Shown: positions 58,665-64,000 of the stretch, piece by piece
Position numbering within the stretch: position 1 is the stretch's first letter
Layout: every line of letters begins with the position of its first letter
Source: Dichotomocladium elegans
Taxonomy: Eukaryota; Mucoromycota; Mucoromycetes; Mucorales; Lichtheimiaceae
NCBI GenBank assembly: GCA_025716815.1
Contig: JAIXMN010000029.1
Location: forward strand, 1 to 64,000
DNA: 64,000 nucleotides
Reading direction: 5' to 3'
Made by a program: the position numbers and the translations under genes
The notes under the pieces: model-generated
Database searches by the model: none
What the model was told of the DNA's origin: nothing
What the model saw: the letters and a program-made list of their open reading frames with translations, nothing else

Positions 58665-61600
58665 TTAAAAGCACATGAACTTGCTTTTACGCTGATTCAT
58701 GAGCTCCTCCATCCTGTTCTCGAGGATCATCTTTGCCCTTTCGGCTTTCTCTTTGAGATGGCGTTCCCGGGATAACTGGGACTCAAGGCTCTTGTAGTCG
58801 TCTAGCTTCCGCGCGGTTTCCTGGTGAGAGGAGACTTGGCTCCTCAAATTTTGGATCTCAAGGCTCGAAGCCTGCTTCTCACGCGAAAGGACGTCGACCT
58901 GGCGTTTGATCTCGCGGACCATGTGCTCATATCGAGAGAGCTGAGACTCGAGTTTGGAAATGACATCCTGATGAGCCTTGACATCTGTTTCGGCGGCCTG
59001 CATTTTGCGTTGGAGGGCCTGGATGATGCGCTCGTACTTCTCCGGCGTGGTAGCATTTTCGAGGTCGGCCGTAGCGATGCTGCCGGTAAAGATGGTATTA
59101 TTCGAGTTCTGTCGCTGAAGAAGAGAGGTGGACCGAAGTGGGGTAGGGGGTGACTGGGGTCGTGAACCAACGGAGGTACCCGGCAAGGCTGGCAGGGTGG
59201 ATGGGATGGGAGGCAGGGGGTTAGACGGAGGAGCAGAGGGCGGCGGTAACGATGCCAGCGAGCCTCGCGGGGAGACTTTGTTCAGCTGAGATTGGAGCTG
59301 GGCATTCTCCTGCGCAAGCTGGGCAATCTTGTCTACCAAGCTCTCGGATATTTTCACTGCTTCGGCCTCGCGCATGCGCGCCTGATCGAGCTCTGTCTTG
59401 TCAGCGGTCTGAGACTGCTGAAGGGACTGGAGCCGCGACTCCAGTCCGACAATAATGGAGCGGATCTCGCCCTCATCGACTCGGTACAGCTCAATCTGTC
59501 TGGTCTGTTCCTCTAGCTTCTGCAGAAGCTCCAATCGTTCTTGCTCAATCGCCTCAAGGTGTGGCTTTATATCCACCAAGAGCTGCTCGTTTATTCGATC
59601 TGTTTCTTCTGTGGTCCGGCACAGCGCCTTGTCAACATATTCAATTAGCCGTTGCAACGACGCTCGGTCCTCACCGATATTTTTTAATTCCCGCTCCAGG
59701 TGCTCCACCGTCTCCTCCGCCTCCTGCTTGTCGTTCTCCAATAGAGCTACACATTCATCCTGCGACTCGAGCTGTAATGTCATGGTCTCTATCAACTCGG
59801 CTTGCCCTGCAATCTTGTCCGTTAATCGCGAAATGACAGCGGTCTGCGTGCGCTCCAACTTTTGGAAGGCGCGCATCTGATTTTCCGCCTCGGTTATGCG
59901 ATCTGTTGCTAGCGCCTGGAACGCGCGCAGTTCTTCGGTGTATTCGCATACTTGAGCCTGAGATGTCTGCAGCTCCGCTGTTAAACTGGCTATAGTCGAT
60001 TGGAATGCCTTCCTCTCGGTAGTCAGTGTGGAGCGAACCGTCTCAAGTTCTGCCTTCGTTTCCTGCATCTCAGCGTCGAAGTGCCGGCGACAACTTGCCA
60101 ATTGCAACTGCAAGTCCTCAAGTTTCGTTTTGGATATGCTGTTTGCGTCGATCGATTTGGCAAGCTTAGATGCGATGGTATCATTGACAACGCGTGAATT
60201 GACTAGATCAGCTTCAAGGCGCGCCTTTGCCTCTTGAGTTTGACCCAATTCCGCCTGGAGTTCGTCATTGACTTGTTGGGCTTGTTCGAGCTGGAATTCG
60301 AGTAGATCCTTATCAGCCCTAATCTGATCAAGTGTGCTGGTAATTGCCTTGATTTCTCTGCAAAATTTCTCTCGCATTGATCCTGCGTCTTCAAGAAGCT
60401 TAACATATTCGACTCTGACACGGCCATGATCTTTTCTCGCCTTGTTGAGTTCCATTGTGGTTTTCTCCATGGCTTGCGTATGGCTGGCCTTGGCTTCAAT
60501 GTGCTCTGCCCGAATCTGGTCAAGCTCTGCTCGTACATTGTCGATTTCTTCTTGGAGGTGTGTGGGGAGTGAGTTTGCTTGCCATTCGGGAGGTAGGATA
60601 CACTTCTTGAACTGGCGGACAAGGGATATAACATGGGTGTTGTCGATGGCAAAGCGTTCGATACCATCGAGATATTGAGCTATTGCAATACCACGCTCCT
60701 TGTCAAGAGCATTCTTCTGCTGCAATTGAGCCTCCACGTGTGCGTTGCGTTCCTGGGTGGCTGCCACCTGATTCGTCAGTTGTTCCACTTTATGTTTCAA
60801 GTCGACTACAACGGCGGTGTCGTCGTCGGGGATGGTGAGGGTTGTGCGAGTTGAGGACGATGGGCGGCAGATGTCGTCCTCGTCTTCATCACCTGTGCTG
60901 GTGCTACTGCATGCTGTCGATGCCGATGGCGACATGACAGCTGCTGATGCCTCGAAGGGTACTGCAGTTGCAACTTTGATTGCAGGCTTTTCCTGTCGTT
61001 CATCTGGCGACTCGTGTAACCAAGAAGAGATCGGCATCGTTTTCATGCTCAGAGCGTGTTTGATCCAGGCATCCGCCTGGGAAACCCCTTTCTCAAGACA
61101 TAGTAACAACACGCGGTCAGTGTCACACTTCAGAGCATCAACCCACTTAGGCGATAAGGTCTGATGGGTATGGAGCTCAATAAAGCTGATGCGAGCTTCT
61201 GTCTTGATCCATTCGCCATTTTCATCTTCATCCTGACTGCGCTTTTCCATTTGACCAACCATGGCGCGAACGCTGATGCGTCGCTTAGGGGCTGGTTTTG
61301 CAACCCATCGCTCTGTAGTGAGCGATAGCGTGAATCGCGTGGATAAGCCGGTCTTGTTGAGCGACGCACCCTTCTCGAGGTGCCTATATGAGAAAGATTA
61401 TTACCAGACAATAGGAATGCATGATAAATTAGCTACCTAAGCACATCGCCTGTGCTGCGTACAGCCACTGAATCAACAAGACAGATGTGCTTTCCTTCTT
61501 CGACGCTTTCATAGTCTACATATACCGTATAACGTGGTGCTCGGCTATTATTAATATTTCTTATGGCAGGTGCAGCTTTGAGAGCAGACTGAGAGATTAG

Positions 61601-62327
61601 AAGATCGGAGGTGGAACCACGACGTTGTGGGATACTAATAAACGACGCTGGTCGCAAATGCATGGAGGTAGGTCTAAGGTGAGATATGGATCTTGCGCGG
61701 GGACTAATGATGCTGGTCTCGAGTAGGAGCTTCTCGAACAGAAGATGGCTGGCACGGGGAATGAGGCCCTCCTGTTGCTCATCAATAGGGTCTCCTAAGG
61801 AAGTACCAAGGGAATACGTCTTGCCGGATTGAGGATGGCCCTATCATTTAAGATGCATTGTTAAATTAGAGTTACTGTGGCACCAAAAAAAAAGTTAGTG
61901 AAATGCGCATGTTCCCGCTACTTACATATACCAAAAGAGTTGCATTACAACCTTTACAAATACGGGTGGAATATCAGATGATTGTGCTCCTATCGACCAG
62001 TCCAAATGAGGAATTTCTATATTACCTTTGAAAAGCTTGTCCACAAGGTTGGACGCAGTTTCTTGGAATACTTCTTCCTGTGTACTTTTTGTATCAAAGA
62101 CACGGTCAAACGACTTTGTCCAATCGATTCGTGTTGCTGTCGCTTGTTCTGTTTCGGCAGATGACGACGGCACCTTTCTGCAAGGGCGAATACGGAGCGC
62201 TTTTAACCATGTGGATAGTAGGTGAAATTAGTTTTTTTTTTCTACACAGCTTATTTGTTCGCAGTATGGATGGGGATCATCTACCGATACATGAACAGGC
62301 CGGATCAGATCCTGTGGCGCTGTTCAT
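58665..62327 (-). CDS. Kinesin-like protein with decayed motor and long coiled coil
   Basis: Five exons on the minus strand (62285-62327, 62026-62199, 61926-61951, 61437-61840, 58665-61383) encode 1,121 residues. The start of a kinesin motor is clear: IALRIRPC, SFDRVFDTKSTQEEVF, CNATLLVYGHPQSGKTYSL with an intact P-loop GHPQSGKT at about residue 82. Switch I (NxxSSRSH in active motors) is LNKTGLSTRF, and switch II (DLAGSE) is FIELHTH, so ATP hydrolysis and microtubule coupling are unlikely. About 650 residues of coiled coil follow (roughly 310-720 and 880-1115) with a Pro-rich break (SLPPPSAPPSNPLPPIP). It resembles in principle other dead-motor kinesins such as Smy1; its orthology is unknown. 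Confidence 0.8.
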
Positions 62328-62631
62328 AGTGGCCACGTTGTATAGTGATTTTCTTATGGTTATGCGGGATTTGCCGAGGAGGATGTGTTATTAGTACCGG
62401 CGGCAGTTATTGGAACAGTTGTACCCAGCAAGTATGCAGTAACAAAATGAATGTAACGCCGTTTCAAAGGGATGGCGTCGAGAGGAATGGTTGAAAATGA
62501 ATGACTTCTTTTATGGGGCAGAGTTAAAGAGAGAGAGAGAGAGAGAAAAAGAGAGAGAATCTCCCGCTCTTTTTTTTCTTTGTTTTCTTATCACACCAAA
62601 AAGAATTGTGTGTAATATTCTGTTATGTGTG
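62328..62631. other. Short intergenic gap with a GA microsatellite
   Basis: Between two minus-strand genes. A purine run (ga)n lies at 62528-62559, followed by a T-rich tract; both are within about 100 bp downstream of the cardiolipin synthase stop codon. The kinesin promoter must lie here. Confidence 0.5.
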
Positions 62632-63972
62632 TTACTTTTGCCGGGTATTAGTCAAGATGCGCACAGCGTCCTTGGAATAAATATAACTAGCACCAGACCA
62701 AACGGTTGTGCCACCTACAGTCCACCTATAGACGAGCAGAATTTTTAATTGCTCCGTGTATCCTCCCAACAAGGTAACTTACTGTAATGCAGTCAAAATT
62801 TCCTGGGAAGGTACGCCAAGGGCGGTTGTAGTTAGCGAGGCTGCCATCAGCGCGAGTTGCAGTGCTGTGTTCACTTTGCTAATCATCGTCGGCCGTACTT
62901 CAGCAGAGGGAATGGAAAAGTCAAAATAGCGAAACAACGTTTTCTTCTCAGGACAATAATAATCATGTAGTCAGCGCACGAACAAAGTGGATTGATTATC
63001 GAGTACGTACAGGTTCCGGTAAGGATATGTATCTATAATAAAATGCCGCAAGCACAAGTCCAGCATCTCTGCCGAGAATCAATGCTGCCAGTGGTACTAG
63101 AAGATGAAAAAATTAGATGCAGCTCATGGTGCTTGCTTCTGGTGGACTTACTCGGCAGAACATTTTCGGCGGCTAATGTCACAGTCATGACCGTCATTAA
63201 TGCCTTGTCAGCTGCTGGGTCAATAATACTGCCAACCACGGTTTTTAGATTGTACTTCCTCGCAATGTATCCGTCCAGCTAAAAACATCGCTAGCTCTTT
63301 CAGTAAAGCCGGGCAGGAGAACACCCAAGCCTTGTGCTCGTTTCGCACGGCTTACCAAGTCTGTAAATCCAGCCAAGGCAAATACACCCAACGCTAATTG
63401 ATAGTCGTGCTCCACAATCAAATAGCCAATGAATGGCGCCGAAAGGAGCCGTGCAAATGTCAAGAAATTGGGAATGGTGTAGATGTTTTCATGCGTTGGG
63501 ATTGTTTTTTCTCTGAGCTGATTCAACATTAGCAACGATTGCCAACAGATTCTCTTCCCTCCTCGATCCTACCTTATTAATGACATTTTTTGCGGACTCA
63601 GCCCTTTGCTTAATGATGGTGCTTGCAGTAGATGCTGTTTTTGCTTTCGTTGTCTTTTCGCTGCTGTCGTCTTGGGAACTCGAAACGAGCCATCGCCGAG
63701 AGACACTACGATTACATACAGATACTTTGACTTGAGGAATCGTTTAAAATATTAAAGAAGAAACGTATCGACAGAAAGCGAGATTACCCTATCATGGGTC
63801 GGGTATACGCCCATGGCAGGGAGTGTTGAAAGTCATGGACAGGGCGACGCGTCAAGGGCAATTGGTGGTGAAAGCCGCATGTCTGTATTCGTGATAGGGC
63901 TTCTCGACGCACGCCTAGTGTCGAACGCAACGCGAGAGGTTTACAAAGCTGAAAGCAAATTGTGGGTAGCAT
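62632..63972 (-). CDS. CRD1: Cardiolipin synthase, mitochondrial
   Basis: Seven exons on the minus strand (63788-63972, 63573-63705, 63356-63517, 63152-63278, 63011-63096, 62783-62946, 62632-62725) encode 316 residues. The N-terminus MLPTICFQLCKPLALRSTLG is a typical mitochondrial presequence. TIPNFLTFARLLSAPFIGY opens the membrane core, and the CDP-alcohol phosphatidyltransferase motif D-L-L-D-G-x2-A-R-x8-G-x3-D-x3-D is complete (TDLLDGYIAR ... VVGSIIDPAADK). LGRDAGLVLAAFYYRYISLP and RYFDFSIPSAEVRPTMISKVN are CRD1/CRLS1 signatures. The enzyme joins CDP-diacylglycerol and phosphatidylglycerol in the inner mitochondrial membrane. The acceptor of intron 1 (at 63706) was chosen by frame. Confidence 0.95.
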
Positions 63973-64000
63973 ATATATTGAGATAATGACAAGCGACTTA

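Noticed and set aside
58824..60854. Many plus-strand frames over the kinesin-like coiled coil
   Set aside because: Shadows of the long minus-strand exon 58665-61383.

Overview
This is a eukaryotic nuclear window, most likely from an early-diverging fungus (Mucoromycota, probably Mucoromycotina). The evidence is fungal gene content (ERG27, NMA111, KRR1, IML2/TTC39, AMS1, CRD1), short introns of about 50-100 nt, compact intergenic spaces, and Tc1/IS630-type, Ty3 and LINE remnants. I found no tRNA, rRNA or CRISPR array that I can support.

Layout. Bases 1-3600 hold a composite satellite: 33-bp and 55-bp tandem arrays, with an A/T-rich flank present twice and a 156-158-bp tandem repeat after it. 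Bases 3600-16900 are a graveyard of mobile elements: an LTR-like scrap, a decayed LINE RT tail, a broken Ty3/gypsy polyprotein, LINE ORF1 and endonuclease, a Tc1 transposase relic and an unrecognised decayed gene. From 16928 on the window is gene-dense. A 19-exon gene of about 2,417 codons looks like a fungal UNC79 (NALCN/Cch1 channel-complex subunit). It is followed by a two-HMG-box mitochondrial DNA packaging factor, clathrin light chain, the NMA111 HtrA-like protease, ERG27 3-keto-sterol reductase, a TFIIB-like cyclin-fold protein, an IML2/TTC39 TPR protein and KRR1. Next come transposon copy A, a tandem-PH protein (minus), the cytosolic/vacuolar alpha-mannosidase AMS1 (about 26 exons) and RPL15 (minus). 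After transposon copy B come a G-alpha subunit, RRP7 (minus), a DnaJ-X protein, a kinesin-like protein with a decayed motor (minus) and cardiolipin synthase (minus).

The genes do not form one pathway. Themes are ribosome biogenesis (KRR1, RRP7, RPL15), mitochondria (HMG protein, CRD1, perhaps IML2) and membrane signalling or traffic (UNC79-like, G-alpha, PH protein, clathrin light chain). Exons were joined by hand from frame, splice signals and family similarity. Eight introns, possibly nine, out of about 94 need a GC donor instead of GT, which is a high share, and several microexons (6-36 nt) are required. The most interesting items are the UNC79 homologue, the GC-AG intron richness with a 6-nt microexon in the G-alpha gene, the pseudo-motor kinesin and the duplicated composite satellite.
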